Of a DNA stretch of 64,000 nt, positions 8,359 to 16,613 are shown in pieces. Position 1 is the stretch's first letter, and each line of letters opens with the position of its first letter. This DNA comes from Chelativorans sp. (GTDB lineage Bacteria > Pseudomonadota > Alphaproteobacteria > Rhizobiales > Rhizobiaceae): positions 159,874 to 223,873 of the forward strand of contig NZ_JAPSLH010000004.1 of assembly GCF_031180965.1 (NCBI RefSeq). The letters are read 5' to 3'. The position numbers and the translations under genes are program-made. Under the pieces are notes generated by a model that ran no database searches, was not told the DNA's origin, and saw only the letters and a list, made by a program, of their open reading frames with translations.

Positions 8359-9624
8359 TTGATCGTCTATGCTCTTCGCCGGAAGGACAGGAATGGGCGC
8401 GACTGGGCGCTTTGCGCGGCGATCCTGCTCCTCCTCCTTCTCGCGCCGCTGCCGGCGATGGCACAGAACGCAACCGCGCTGTTCCAGCAGTGGCTTCAGA
8501 ACGATCTGTGGCCCGAAGCTCGGGCGCGTGGGATTTCCGAGGCGACGTTCAAGGCCGCCTTCGCCGGCGTGGAGCCCAACCTGAAACTGCCGGACCTCGT
8601 GCTGCCCGGCGAGAGCGCGCCGCGCGCGAGAGAGCAGCACCAGGCCGAGTTTCGGGCCCCGGCTGCCTATTTCGCCCATATCGATGGCGTCGTTTCCGGC
8701 GGACGCAGCCGAGCCAAGACATACGCATCGACCCTCGCGGCGATCGAGAGGCAGTTCGGGGTGCCGGCCGGCATCCTCCTCGCCATCTGGGGCCGCGAGT
8801 CGGGTTTCGGCAGCGCCAAGATCCCGCACAACGCCTTCGAGGTGCTCGGCACGAAGGCGTTCCTGGCCACGCGCAAGGATATGTTCCGGCAGGAGGTGCT
8901 TGCCGCGCTGGAAATGGTCGAGACGCGCCGCATCGGGCCGGCTTCCATGCGCTCCTCCTGGGCGGGCGCGATGGGGCAGCCGCAGTTCATGCCGTCCTCC
9001 TATCTCAAATACGCGGTGGACGGAGACGGCGACGGCACGGCCGATATCTGGAACTCGGTGCCCGACACGCTCGCCTCGATCGCCAACTACCTTGCCAGCC
9101 ATGGTTGGGTGCGCGGGCGCGACTGGGGGTTTGAAGTGGTTGTCCCGCGCGAAATATCCTGCGCATTGGAAGGACCCGACCAGGGCCGGCGCATCGCCGA
9201 CTGGGCCGCCATGGGCGTGGCGCGCGTGAACGGAAAGCCGTTCCCGGCACATGAGATGCGCGGCGAGGGCTTTCTCATGATGCCCGCGGGACGGCATGGG
9301 CCGGCCTTCCTCGTGACGCCGAATTTCTACCGGCTCAAGGACTACAACGAGAGCGACCTCTACGCCCTCTTCGTCGGCCATGCGGCCGACCGCATCATGC
9401 ATGGGAATACCGGCTTTGCCGGCCAATGGGGCCGGATCGACGGCATGCGGCGCTCGGATATTGCCGCCATGCAGCGCGCGCTCGAACGCCAGGGCTATGA
9501 TGTCGGCGGTGCGGACGGGCTCGCCGGCTTCAAGACGCGGCGCTCCATTGGCCTGTGGCAGGAGAAGGCAGGAAGGAATCCGACCTGCTTTCCCGATCGA
9601 GACCTGGTGCAGGAAATCGGGTAG
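8359..9624 (+). CDS. Lytic murein transglycosylase, MltB family
   Basis: Cleaves peptidoglycan to 1,6-anhydromuramyl products in the periplasm. The 421 residues begin with a signal peptide (Leu-rich core, likely cut at AMA-QN near residue 35). The catalytic Glu is E147 in WGRESGFG; the substrate-cleft motif GAMGQPQFMPSSY and DGDGDGTADIWNS follow. A C-terminal peptidoglycan-binding domain (about 365-410) reads IAAMQRALERQGYDVGGADG. There is no lipobox, so it is soluble in the periplasm. Start is ambiguous (TTG or GTG alternatives exist near the RBS). Confidence 0.93.
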   Translation: MIVYALRRKDRNGRDWALCAAILLLLLLAPLPAMAQNATALFQQWLQNDLWPEARARGISEATFKAAFAGVEPNLKLPDLVLPGESAPRAREQHQAEFRAPAAYFAHIDGVVSGGRSRAKTYASTLAAIERQFGVPAGILLAIWGRESGFGSAKIPHNAFEVLGTKAFLATRKDMFRQEVLAALEMVETRRIGPASMRSSWAGAMGQPQFMPSSYLKYAVDGDGDGTADIWNSVPDTLASIANYLASHGWVRGRDWGFEVVVPREISCALEGPDQGRRIADWAAMGVARVNGKPFPAHEMRGEGFLMMPAGRHGPAFLVTPNFYRLKDYNESDLYALFVGHAADRIMHGNTGFAGQWGRIDGMRRSDIAAMQRALERQGYDVGGADGLAGFKTRRSIGLWQEKAGRNPTCFPDRDLVQEIG

Positions 9625-9691
9625 GGAACGCGGCGGCCAAGATGGGGGTTAAGCTCGGCCGATCCATTCGAATTTTGAGGAGGAGGGTTTC

Positions 9692-10249
9692 GTGCGAATT
9701 CTGAGCCATCTTGCCAGGGCTGCCGCGCTGGCCTTTGCCGGCCTGCTCCTGTGGAGCTGTACCGTTGTCGTCGAGGAGGAGCCGCGCTTTCCGCGTCCTC
9801 TGCCGCCTGATCGGCCGCAGATCTGCACGCAACAGTATCAGCCCGTCTGCGCCGCGCGCGGCGACCGCCGCCGCACCTTCCCCAATGCCTGCATTGCCGA
9901 TGCGGAGGGATATCGCCCCATCCATCCCGGCGAATGCCGAGCGGCGGGACCCAGCCTTCCGCCGCAAGTCTGCACGCGCGAATACCGGCCGGTCTGCGCC
10001 GTGCGCGGCGGGCGCGAGCGGAGCTTCCCCAACCCCTGCATGGCGGAAGCGGAAGGTTTCCGGCCCATCCATCCGGGCGAATGCCGGCCGCAATGGGGCG
10101 GCGGCCGTCCCCCGGCCAATGAACCGCAGTTCTGCACGCGCGAATATGCGCCCGTCTGCGGCGTGCGGGGAAATCGCATGCGCACCTTCGGAAATGCCTG
10201 CGAGGCCGATGCGGCCGACTACCGGATCATCCGGCCGGGCGAGTGCTGA
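9692..10249 (+). CDS. Lipoprotein with three Kazal-like repeats (putative periplasmic or surface protease inhibitor)
   Basis: 185 residues from a GTG start behind a very strong GAGGAGGAGGG site. A signal peptide ends in a lipobox-like LLWSC with Cys23 as the lipid site. Three repeats follow (residues 45-82, 94-131, 148-185), each with identical spacing C-x7-C-x13-C-x14-C and the Kazal core YxPVC...TFxNxC. Classical Kazal inhibitors have six Cys, so these are four-Cys Kazal-like modules that may form two disulfides each. Inhibition of serine proteases is inferred from the fold. It ends in its own terminator. Confidence 0.8.
   Translation: MRILSHLARAAALAFAGLLLWSCTVVVEEEPRFPRPLPPDRPQICTQQYQPVCAARGDRRRTFPNACIADAEGYRPIHPGECRAAGPSLPPQVCTREYRPVCAVRGGRERSFPNPCMAEAEGFRPIHPGECRPQWGGGRPPANEPQFCTREYAPVCGVRGNRMRTFGNACEADAADYRIIRPGEC
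9824..10246 (+). repeat. Three tandem Kazal-like coding repeats
   Basis: Coding repeats at 9824-9937, 9971-10084 and 10133-10246, each 114 bp (38 codons). They are separated by Pro/Gly-rich linkers of 11 and 16 codons. Cysteine spacing is identical in all three, while linkers and sequence differ, which points to old internal duplication rather than recent copying. Confidence 0.85.
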
Positions 10250-10261
10250 GGAAGGACCCAG

Positions 10262-10292
10262 GCCGAGGCGGAGACTCCGCTTCGGCTTTTTT
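10262..10292 (+). terminator. Rho-independent terminator after the Kazal lipoprotein gene
   Basis: GCCGAGGCGG (10262-10271) pairs with CCGCTTCGGC (10277-10286), one G-U pair, followed by six T. It lies 12 bp after the stop at 10249. Confidence 0.85.
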
Positions 10293-10295
10293 CTC

Positions 10296-10817
10296 TTACA
10301 GAGCAGCGAGGCGCGCCATCGCCCACTGCATGAGCGGCGTCTGGCCATAGGAGATCAGCCCGCCGAGGCCGAGCGCAATGCCGTAGGGAACGCCGGTCTT
10401 CTCATTGGCGAAATGGCGCAGAAAGAGATTGTTGCCCACCAACATCGAGAGGCTGGAGCTGCGGAATATCAAAAGTGCCAGGGTGAGTATTCCGCCGAGG
10501 AGAGCGGCAATCACCAGATAGCTCAGAAGGCCAAGACTGAATCCGAACCAGACGGATGTGGCGGCCATCAGCTTGGCATCCCCTCCCCCCATGCCGCCGA
10601 TGGCAAAGAGGGTGAAGGTGACGGCGAGCACCGCCGCGCCGGCGGCAAGATGCATGCCGATCTCCGGCCAGGGCATGCCCGTGAGCGGCGCAAGGGCGGC
10701 GAAGGCCGCGACCAGCAGGACGGACACGCGGTTGGCAATGGTCATGGAGACCATGTCGGACACCGCCGCGAAGACCATGCAGAAGGGGAAGGTAACGAGA
10801 ACTGCTGCTTCAAGCAT
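10296..10817 (-). CDS. cpaA: Tad-type prepilin peptidase (A24 family)
   Basis: Inner-membrane aspartic peptidase that trims Flp prepilins and TadE-like pseudopilins. The 173 residues have about five to six membrane segments. The two catalytic Asp are in VSDMVSM (about residue 21) and GGGDAKLMA (GxGD, about residue 80). It is the short form without the methyltransferase domain, as usual in Tad systems. The start could be GTG at 10823 or ATG at 10817. It lies downstream of the Flp pilin gene on the same strand, past that gene's terminator. Confidence 0.92.
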   Translation of the reverse strand: MLEAAVLVTFPFCMVFAAVSDMVSMTIANRVSVLLVAAFAALAPLTGMPWPEIGMHLAAGAAVLAVTFTLFAIGGMGGGDAKLMAATSVWFGFSLGLLSYLVIAALLGGILTLALLIFRSSSLSMLVGNNLFLRHFANEKTGVPYGIALGLGGLISYGQTPLMQWAMARLAAL

Positions 10818-10915
10818 GGCCACAATCCGCGGGGAACCTCGACCAGACTAGCCGTTCCGGCTTAACCGTCGGTGAAGCGCCGACGAAAAGCTCGCGCATT
10901 GCAAGTGGCCTTCTC

Positions 10916-10952
10916 CAATAAAAAGGCCGCCTGCTGTACCGCAAGCGGCCTT
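10916..10952 (-). terminator. Rho-independent terminator after the Flp pilin gene
   Basis: Read on the minus strand, AAGGCCGC (10952-10945) pairs with GCGGCCTT (10930-10923), followed by TTTTTATT. It separates the highly expressed pilin from cpaA, so cpaA probably gets only read-through or has its own promoter. Confidence 0.85.
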
Positions 10953-10972
10953 GTTGACGTGTCGCGATCGAA

Positions 10973-11155
10973 TTAGCTCGTGGGCACCGTCACGTTAAGC
11001 CTGTTCGCGATATTGGTGAAAAGGGTGCCCAGCCGGGCGCCCATTAGGCCCGCGCCAGCGATAATGGCTACCGCCACCAGCGCGGCGATCAGGCCATACT
11101 CGATGGCGGTGGCGCCGGACTCATCCTTTAGGAAACGTGCGAAAAGCTTGGACAT
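10973..11155 (-). CDS. flp: Flp-family type IVb pilin
   Basis: 60 residues, the size of the Flp major pilin. A short positively charged leader (MSKLFARFLKDESG) ends at the Gly before ATAIEYGLIAALVAVAIIAG. This gives the G/x-x-x-x-E-Y signature cut by CpaA and the hydrophobic assembly helix. The RBS GGAG sits 8 bp before the ATG. Flp pilins form Tad pili used for tight adherence. The motor and secretin genes (cpaB-cpaF, tadBC) are not in this window. Confidence 0.95.
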   Translation of the reverse strand: MSKLFARFLKDESGATAIEYGLIAALVAVAIIAGAGLMGARLGTLFTNIANRLNVTVPTS

Positions 11156-11374
11156 TGGAGAACTCCTTCACTCCGGATTAACAGCACTCCGTCGACATTC
11201 TCTCTGGCGTCGATCGGATGGGCGGGAACCTATCCGGCTGCTGTTGCAACGACCTTAAGAAATACTGTTACTGAACCGTTTAGTGCCTGCTTCGATTGTG
11301 TCGGTTAACGAGCCGATAAGAACAGATTTGATCGGACGCCGGTCTTCCTGCGAACAGAACACACCTGTCGCGTC

Positions 11375-11389
11375 TTAATCACTGTTTAA
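11375..11389 (+). promoter_or_regulatory. Exact CtrA-type site TTAA-N7-TTAA in the divergent pilus promoter region
   Basis: TTAA (11375-11378), seven bases, TTAA (11386-11389), followed by CC. This matches the full CtrA consensus of alphaproteobacteria. It lies in the 282-bp divergent region between the Flp pilin (start 11155, minus) and the CpaC-N-like gene (start 11438, plus), 49 bp from the latter. Tad pilus genes are CtrA-controlled in Caulobacter. Binding is inferred; in an AT-poor genome such a site is unlikely by chance. Confidence 0.6.
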
Positions 11390-11437
11390 CCACTCCGTTT
11401 GATATTTCGTTCAGGGTTCAGCGGGGGTGGCAACGCA

Positions 11438-11854
11438 ATGCGTTCTCGTGACAAAGTCATTGCCGTGGCGGCTTTGCTGGCCTTCGCCGCCTTTTCGGCC
11501 CCCACTTATGCCGAAAGCATCCGCCTGGTGATGAACCAAGCCAAGATCATCAAGCTCGCCCGGCCGGCGGATACGGTTGTGATCGGCAATTCGCAAATTG
11601 CCGACGCGACCGTCCAGGATTCCACAACCATCGTGCTTACGGGGAAAGGTTTTGGCGTCACGAATGTCGTGGTGCTCGACCTGGATGGACAGCCAGTCAT
11701 GGATGAGCAGGTGGTGGTCTCGCGCCAGACGGTGGATTCCGTGCGCGTCTATCGCCGGGCGGCGGTGCAGACCCTGTCCTGCACCCCGTTCTGCGAGAGC
11801 TCCTACAAGAGCGAAGCGGAACGCGCCTCGGAAGCGGAGATGAGCGGCCAGTGA
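11438..11854 (+). CDS. Pilus assembly protein with N-terminal CpaC/secretin-type domain
   Basis: 138 residues: a signal peptide (core AVAALLAFAAF, cleaved near TYA-ES) and one domain, IRLVMNQAKIIKLARPADTVVIGNSQIADATV...GVTNVVVLD. This is the N-terminal domain found at the front of CpaC/RcpA secretins (T2SS/T3SS pilus N domain). It stops before any secretin ring, so it is a stand-alone periplasmic version that could dock onto the secretin. The start at 11438 is favoured because the signal peptide then begins cleanly with MRSR. First gene of the plus-strand pilus unit. Confidence 0.85.
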   Translation: MRSRDKVIAVAALLAFAAFSAPTYAESIRLVMNQAKIIKLARPADTVVIGNSQIADATVQDSTTIVLTGKGFGVTNVVVLDLDGQPVMDEQVVVSRQTVDSVRVYRRAAVQTLSCTPFCESSYKSEAERASEAEMSGQ

Positions 11855-11975
11855 TCCTCCGCAACTCCGCACCGGACGTAAACGAATTGTACAGGGCAAC
11901 CGCTTAATTCTATCGACCCCGCAAAGAGGAAGGCAACCAGGCCAGTCTTACTCCGTGCGGATGAGGGGTCGGGGC

Positions 11976-12548
11976 ATGGGACTTCAAGCTGAGTCAGAAA
12001 TGCCGCGCGGCGAGCCGGAGGGGCTCGCACGCCGCTTCTGCAGGGAGCGTAGCGGAGCAACCGCCATCGAGTTCGCCATTCTCGCCCTCCCCTTCTTCCT
12101 GGTGCTGTTCGCTATCCTGGAAACCAGCCTATCCCTGGTGGCGCAGCAACTGATGACCAGCGCAACCGAAGATGTCGCCCGGCAGTTCCGCACCGGCCAG
12201 CTGCGCGCGGGCGACCTTACCGCGGAGAGTGTGCGGGACCGCCTCTGCGAGCGCATGGGCCTGCTCTTCCCCAGTAATTGCCCAGGACTGCGCGTCGATC
12301 TGCAGAGTTTTCGGACGTTTGCCGAGGCCGCCGCCGTGTTCGACGGCCCGGTGGTGCCGGAACAGTTCAGGTTCGATCCCGGTGAAGCCGAGGAAAAGAA
12401 CGTGCTGCGCGTCTTTTATTTCTGGCCGGTGATCACGGACATCATGCGCGAAAGCATGTCCAACCTGCCGGACGGCAATACGCTGCTTTTCGCCACGCAG
12501 ACCTGGCAGAACGAGCCGTTCACCCCGCCAGTTTCGCAAAACGAGTAG
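11976..12548 (+). CDS. TadE-like pseudopilin (pilus assembly protein)
   Basis: About 190 residues. The CRERSGATAIEFAILALPFFLVLFAIL segment is the TadE/TadF signature, a pilin-like leader followed by one membrane helix, likely processed by CpaA. The rest is periplasmic, with a Cys pair (about residues 96 and 107) that may form a disulfide. Start choice is uncertain: GTG 11955, ATG 11961 and ATG 11976 are in frame; 11976 has GAGGGGTCGGGG upstream. It follows the CpaC-N-like gene and precedes a second TadE-like gene by five bases. Confidence 0.87.
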   Translation: MGLQAESEMPRGEPEGLARRFCRERSGATAIEFAILALPFFLVLFAILETSLSLVAQQLMTSATEDVARQFRTGQLRAGDLTAESVRDRLCERMGLLFPSNCPGLRVDLQSFRTFAEAAAVFDGPVVPEQFRFDPGEAEEKNVLRVFYFWPVITDIMRESMSNLPDGNTLLFATQTWQNEPFTPPVSQNE

Positions 12549-12553
12549 CGCCC

Positions 12554-13180
12554 ATGGCCGCGGTGAACACAAAAATGCTGCGGCTGGGATTGCGCATCGC
12601 GCAACAGCTCCGCGCCTTCGCTGCGGAAAGGCGGGGCGTTGCCGCCTTGGAGTTCGCGCTGGTCGTGCCGCTGATGCTCGGGCTCTATTTCCTCACCATG
12701 GAGTTCTCCCAGGCCCTGGAGACCAACAGCAAGGTGAGCCGCGTGGCAAGCCAGGTGGCCGACCTCGTAGCCCAGCAGCCGGCGATGACCGTCGGCGAGC
12801 TCAGGGGCATCATGGAACTGAGCGAAGCGGCCCTCCAGCCTTATCGGCGCAGCGGTCTTGCCATCACCGTCACGGCCATCCAGGTCACCTTCGCGGCTCC
12901 GTTGGAAGGGCGGGTTGTCTGGTCGCAGGTCTTCGCCGATGGGCAAATCCGCGACGCGGAGCAGCCTGGCAGGCGCACCGAGGTACCGGAGAGCCTGCTC
13001 GTACCTGGCATCTTCCTCATTCGCGCGGAAGCGCGGCTGCACTATCTGCCGCTCATCGTCTGGGCCGCCGGGGCGAAGGATGCGCTGGGGCTGACCGCCG
13101 CCTTCGACCAGATCAGCATGGGCGAGCGCTATTATCTGCGTCCGCGGCAGACTCCCACTATTCCCTGCTCCGACTGCTAG
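12554..13180 (+). CDS. TadE/TadG-like pilus assembly protein
   Basis: 208 residues. [28 protein letters not shown] is a second TadE-type pseudopilin segment with the conserved Glu. The exported part (about 60-208) is soluble and ends in CSDC. It starts 5 bp after the previous stop and is probably translated from the same mRNA. Pseudopilins of this kind help Flp pilus assembly. Confidence 0.87.
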   Translation: MAAVNTKMLRLGLRIAQQLRAFAAERRGVAALEFALVVPLMLGLYFLTMEFSQALETNSKVSRVASQVADLVAQQPAMTVGELRGIMELSEAALQPYRRSGLAITVTAIQVTFAAPLEGRVVWSQVFADGQIRDAEQPGRRTEVPESLLVPGIFLIRAEARLHYLPLIVWAAGAKDALGLTAAFDQISMGERYYLRPRQTPTIPCSDC

Positions 13181-13244
13181 TTTGCCTGGCGATTGCCAAG
13201 CGTTCTCGGCCCGCCTATCTCTGAGCGCAAAGGATACCCCGCTG

Positions 13245-14477
13245 ATGGCGCGCGCCTTTCTTTTCGTTCTCGATTCCTTCGGCATCGGCCATGCGCCGGA
13301 CGCGGCGCGCTTCGGAGATGAAGGCGCGGACACGCTTGGGCATATTGAGGCGGCCTGCGCGGCCGGGAAGGCCGACCGCAGCGGTGTCCGAATGGGGCCG
13401 CTTCGCCTGCCGCATATGCGGGCGCTCGGCCTCGGCGCCGCCGCGGCGCTCGCGGCAGGCAGCGGGATCGACCCTGCCTTCCGGCCGATCGGCTTCTACG
13501 GGGCGGCTGAGGAGCGCTCCAGCGGCAAGGATACGCCCTCCGGCCATTGGGAGATCGCCGGCGTGCCCGTGCCGTTCGAGTGGGGCTACTTCCCCGAAAC
13601 GGTCCCGACCTTTCCCAGTGAATTGACGGAGAGGCTTGTGGCCGAGGCAGATCTCCCGGGTGTCATCGGCAATTGCCACGCCTCGGGAACGGAGATCATC
13701 GCCAAGCTGGGCGAAGAGCATATCCGCACGCGAAAGCCCATCTGCTACACCTCGGCCGATTCGGTGTTCCAGATCGCCGCGCATGAGAAGCATTTCGGGC
13801 TGGAACGGCTTTACCGCGTCTGCGAAATCGCGCGGCGTCTGGTGGACGAATACAAGATCGGCCGGGTCATCGCGCGCCCGTTCCTCGGCGAAAGCGCGGC
13901 CGATTTCGAGCGCACACCCAATCGCCGCGACTATGCCGTGCCGCCCCCCGAGCCGACCCTGCTCGACCGGGTCAAAGCTGCCGGCGGGCGGGTGATCGGG
14001 ATGGGCAAGATCGGCGATATCTTTGCCCATCAGGGCGTCACCGAGGTGCGCAAGGCCCCCGGCAACATGGCGCTCTTCGACGCCACGCTGGAAGCCATCG
14101 ACGATGCTCGGCACGGGGATCTCGTCTTCGCAAATTTCGTCGACTTCGACACGCTTTTTGGCCACCGGCGCGATGTGGCCGGGTATGCCGCGGCCCTCGA
14201 AGTCTTCGATGCCCGCCTGCCCGAACTCTTCGCCAAGCTGCGAGAGGGCGATCTTCTGGTCATCACTGCCGATCACGGCTGCGATCCCACCTGGAAGGGC
14301 ACCGACCACACGCGCGAGCGTGTCCCCATCCTGGGGACCGGGCCGGGATTTCCCAAGGGTTCGGTCGGCGTGCGGGAAAGCTTCGCCGATATCGGCGAGA
14401 CCCTGGCCGAGCATCTCGGCCTTGCGTCCGGTCCACACGGCCGCTCATTCCTGGGCGCGATAGGCGGAAATGCCTGA
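13245..14477 (+). CDS. deoB: Phosphopentomutase
   Basis: Interconverts (deoxy)ribose 1-phosphate and 5-phosphate, linking nucleoside phosphorolysis to central metabolism. The 410 residues begin [20 protein letters not shown], with the metal-binding Asp in LDSFGIG. Further motifs are [16 protein letters not shown] and the C-terminal [17 protein letters not shown] (Mn ligands). It works with DeoA, PunA, Cdd and Add encoded at 39-45 kb. The ATG at 13245 gives the family-typical N terminus. Its 3' end overlaps mutM by 8 bp. Confidence 0.97.
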   Translation: MARAFLFVLDSFGIGHAPDAARFGDEGADTLGHIEAACAAGKADRSGVRMGPLRLPHMRALGLGAAAALAAGSGIDPAFRPIGFYGAAEERSSGKDTPSGHWEIAGVPVPFEWGYFPETVPTFPSELTERLVAEADLPGVIGNCHASGTEIIAKLGEEHIRTRKPICYTSADSVFQIAAHEKHFGLERLYRVCEIARRLVDEYKIGRVIARPFLGESAADFERTPNRRDYAVPPPEPTLLDRVKAAGGRVIGMGKIGDIFAHQGVTEVRKAPGNMALFDATLEAIDDARHGDLVFANFVDFDTLFGHRRDVAGYAAALEVFDARLPELFAKLREGDLLVITADHGCDPTWKGTDHTRERVPILGTGPGFPKGSVGVRESFADIGETLAEHLGLASGPHGRSFLGAIGGNA

Positions 14478-15363
14478 GCTGCCCGAGGTGGAAACGGTCC
14501 GGCGCGGGCTTGCGCCGGTGATGGAGGGCTCGCGCATCCTGCGCGTGGAGCAGCGCCGGAAGGATCTGCGCTTTCCTTTTCCTGCCGGATTCTCCAGCCG
14601 CGTGGCCGGGCGCGCCGTAACGGGTCTCGGCCGCCGGGCCAAGTACCTGCTCATCCATATGGAAGACGGCGCGGTGCTGATCTGCCATCTCGGAATGTCC
14701 GGCTCCTTCCGCGTGGAGGAAGGCGAGGCGGAGCAGGTGGTTGGCGAGTTCCACTATTCCCGTTTGAAGGATGACAAGCACGATCACGTGGTCTTCCACC
14801 TGGAAAAGGCAGACGGCGCAAGGGCGCGCGTAATCTACAATGACCCGCGCCGTTTCGGTTTCATGCTCATAACCGACGCGGCGGATCTCAACACCCACCC
14901 GCTCCTTGCGGGACTTGGGGTGGAGCCGACCGGCAACGAGCTCGACGGCGCGCTGCTTGCAAAGCTTCTTGCCGGCAAGCGCACGCCACTGAAAGCCGCG
15001 CTGATGGACCAGCGCGTCGTGGCCGGGCTCGGCAACATCTATGTCTGCGAGGCGCTTTGGCGCGCCGGGCTTTCGCCGCGGCGCCTTGCGGGGACCCTCG
15101 CCGCCCAAGGCGGAAAGCCGACCGAGCGGAGCTCCCGGCTGGCCGAAGCGGTGCGCAACGTCATCGCGGACGCGATCGCCGCGGGCGGCTCGTCGCTCAG
15201 GGATTACGTGCAGGCGGACGGCTCGCTCGGCTATTTCCAGCACCGGTTCAATGTCTACGACCGCGAGGGGGAGCGCTGCCGAAAGGACGGCTGTTCCGGG
15301 ACGGTCCGCCGCATCGTGCAGGGCGGCCGTTCCACCTTCTATTGCCCCGCCTGCCAGCGCTAG
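14470..15363 (+). CDS. mutM: Formamidopyrimidine-DNA glycosylase
   Basis: Removes 8-oxoguanine and formamidopyrimidines from DNA and nicks the strand. The 297 residues start [14 protein letters not shown] with the catalytic Pro2 and Glu3. RRAKYLL carries the conserved Lys, [24 protein letters not shown] is the H2TH motif, and the C-terminal zinc finger has Cys in CRKDGC and CPACQ. Length is normal. It overlaps deoB and leads into an enoyl-CoA hydratase gene. Confidence 0.98.
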   Translation: MPELPEVETVRRGLAPVMEGSRILRVEQRRKDLRFPFPAGFSSRVAGRAVTGLGRRAKYLLIHMEDGAVLICHLGMSGSFRVEEGEAEQVVGEFHYSRLKDDKHDHVVFHLEKADGARARVIYNDPRRFGFMLITDAADLNTHPLLAGLGVEPTGNELDGALLAKLLAGKRTPLKAALMDQRVVAGLGNIYVCEALWRAGLSPRRLAGTLAAQGGKPTERSSRLAEAVRNVIADAIAAGGSSLRDYVQADGSLGYFQHRFNVYDREGERCRKDGCSGTVRRIVQGGRSTFYCPACQR

Positions 15364-15401
15364 GCTATGCCGGAGTACAACCGAACCGAAGGGCGATGCG
15401 C

Positions 15402-16175
15402 ATGGCTTATGAGACGATCCTGGTCGAGACGCGGGGGCGTGTCGGCCTTATTACCCTCAATCGCCCGAAGGCGCTGAATGCGCTGAATTCCAAGCTGCTC
15501 GAGGAGCTTGTCGCCGCTGCCGAGGCGTTCGACGCGAACCAACGGATCGGTGCGATCGTCATCACCGGTTCTGAAAAGGCTTTCGCCGCCGGCGCCGACA
15601 TCAAGGAGATGCAGAGCAAGTCCTTCATCGACGCCTATATGGAGGACCTCTTCGCCGGCTGGGAGCGGCTGACGCGCGTCCGCAAGCCGGTGATCGCTGC
15701 CGTGGCGGGCTATGCGCTCGGCGGCGGCTGCGAGCTCGCCATGATGTGCGATTTCATCATCGCCGCCGACAGTGCGAAATTCGGTCAGCCCGAAATCACG
15801 CTCGGCGTCATGCCCGGCATGGGCGGGTCGCAGCGCCTCACCCGGTTCGTCGGCAAGTCGAAGGCCATGGAGATGTGCCTCACGGGGCGCATGATGGATG
15901 CGCAGGAGGCGGAGCGCTGCGGCCTCGTCTCCCGTGTGGTACCGGCCGGCGAGCTCATCGAGGAGGTGCTGGAGGTCGCGGCCAAGATCGCCGACTTCTC
16001 GATGCCTGCCGTGATGATGACGAAGGAGGCGGTCAACCGCTCATACGAGACCACGCTTTCTGAGGGGTTGCGCTTCGAGCGACGGTTGTTCCATTCCATG
16101 TTCGCGCTGGACGACCAGAAGGAGGGCATGGCCGCCTTCGCGGAAAAGCGCTCCGCGCAATTCCGCAACCGTTGA
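15402..16175 (+). CDS. Enoyl-CoA hydratase
   Basis: 257 residues of the crotonase family: hydration of trans-2-enoyl-CoA in beta-oxidation. The oxyanion segment [11 protein letters not shown] and the two catalytic Glu ([15 protein letters not shown] and [16 protein letters not shown]) are present, which supports true hydratase activity and not an isomerase-only paralogue. An ATG two codons earlier (15396) is an alternative start. It is 38 bp after mutM; the mutM-ech-rpsT-dnaA order recurs in Rhizobiales. Confidence 0.94.
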   Translation: MAYETILVETRGRVGLITLNRPKALNALNSKLLEELVAAAEAFDANQRIGAIVITGSEKAFAAGADIKEMQSKSFIDAYMEDLFAGWERLTRVRKPVIAAVAGYALGGGCELAMMCDFIIAADSAKFGQPEITLGVMPGMGGSQRLTRFVGKSKAMEMCLTGRMMDAQEAERCGLVSRVVPAGELIEEVLEVAAKIADFSMPAVMMTKEAVNRSYETTLSEGLRFERRLFHSMFALDDQKEGMAAFAEKRSAQFRNR

Positions 16176-16211
16176 CGCGCCCGGCCGCCTCGACTATAAG
16201 CCGCCTCGACT
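16172..16211 (+). promoter_or_regulatory. Promoter of rpsT with flanking 12-bp direct repeats
   Basis: TTGACG (16172-16177), 17 bp, TATAAG (16195-16200): a good housekeeping promoter overlapping the end of the enoyl-CoA hydratase gene. The -10 lies between two copies of GCCGCCTCGACT (16184-16195 and 16200-16211). The leader to rpsT is about 90 nt. Confidence 0.7.
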
Positions 16212-16298
16212 GAGGTGGCCGCTGGCTGCCCTTTTGTTTTGTGCCGAGAGGTCTGCCTAACGGTAGGTCCGGCAGTCACTTGAAACGAGAGAGGAATT

Positions 16299-16565
16299 AT
16301 GGCCAACACCACTTCGGCCAAGAAGGCGGTGCGCAAGATCGCCCGCCGCACCGAGATCAACAAGTCACGCCGTTCGCGCGTCCGCACCTTCATCCGCAAG
16401 GTCGAGGAAGCAATCGCAGCGGGCGACAAGTCTGCTGCGGAGACCGCCCTCAGGGCCGCACAGCCGGAATTGATGCGCGCCGCCACCAAGGGCGTTGTGC
16501 ATAAGAACACCGCTTCGCGGAAGGTTTCGCGACTCGCCCAGCGCGTCAAGTCCCTGAACGCCTAA
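16299..16565 (+). CDS. rpsT: 30S ribosomal protein S20
   Basis: 88 residues, Lys/Arg/Ala-rich: [20 protein letters not shown], then [19 protein letters not shown], ending in the S20 signature [20 protein letters not shown]. It binds 16S rRNA early in 30S assembly. The RBS GAGAGGAA precedes the ATG. S20 often represses its own translation in other bacteria; the 90-nt leader allows for that here but no structure was confirmed. Confidence 0.99.
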   Translation: MANTTSAKKAVRKIARRTEINKSRRSRVRTFIRKVEEAIAAGDKSAAETALRAAQPELMRAATKGVVHKNTASRKVSRLAQRVKSLNA

Positions 16566-16582
16566 GCTCTCCAGCTTCATTT

Positions 16583-16613
16583 CGGCCCGGCTCGTTTCGG
16601 CCGGGTTTTTCTT
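16583..16613 (+). terminator. Rho-independent terminator of rpsT
   Basis: CCCGGC (16586-16591) pairs with GCCGGG (16600-16605); five T follow. It is 20 bp after the rpsT stop. Confidence 0.85.

Noticed and set aside
9824..10246. CRISPR-like regular repeats
   Set aside because: The periodicity is coding: three Kazal-like domains with diverged DNA. No identical repeats with unique spacers.
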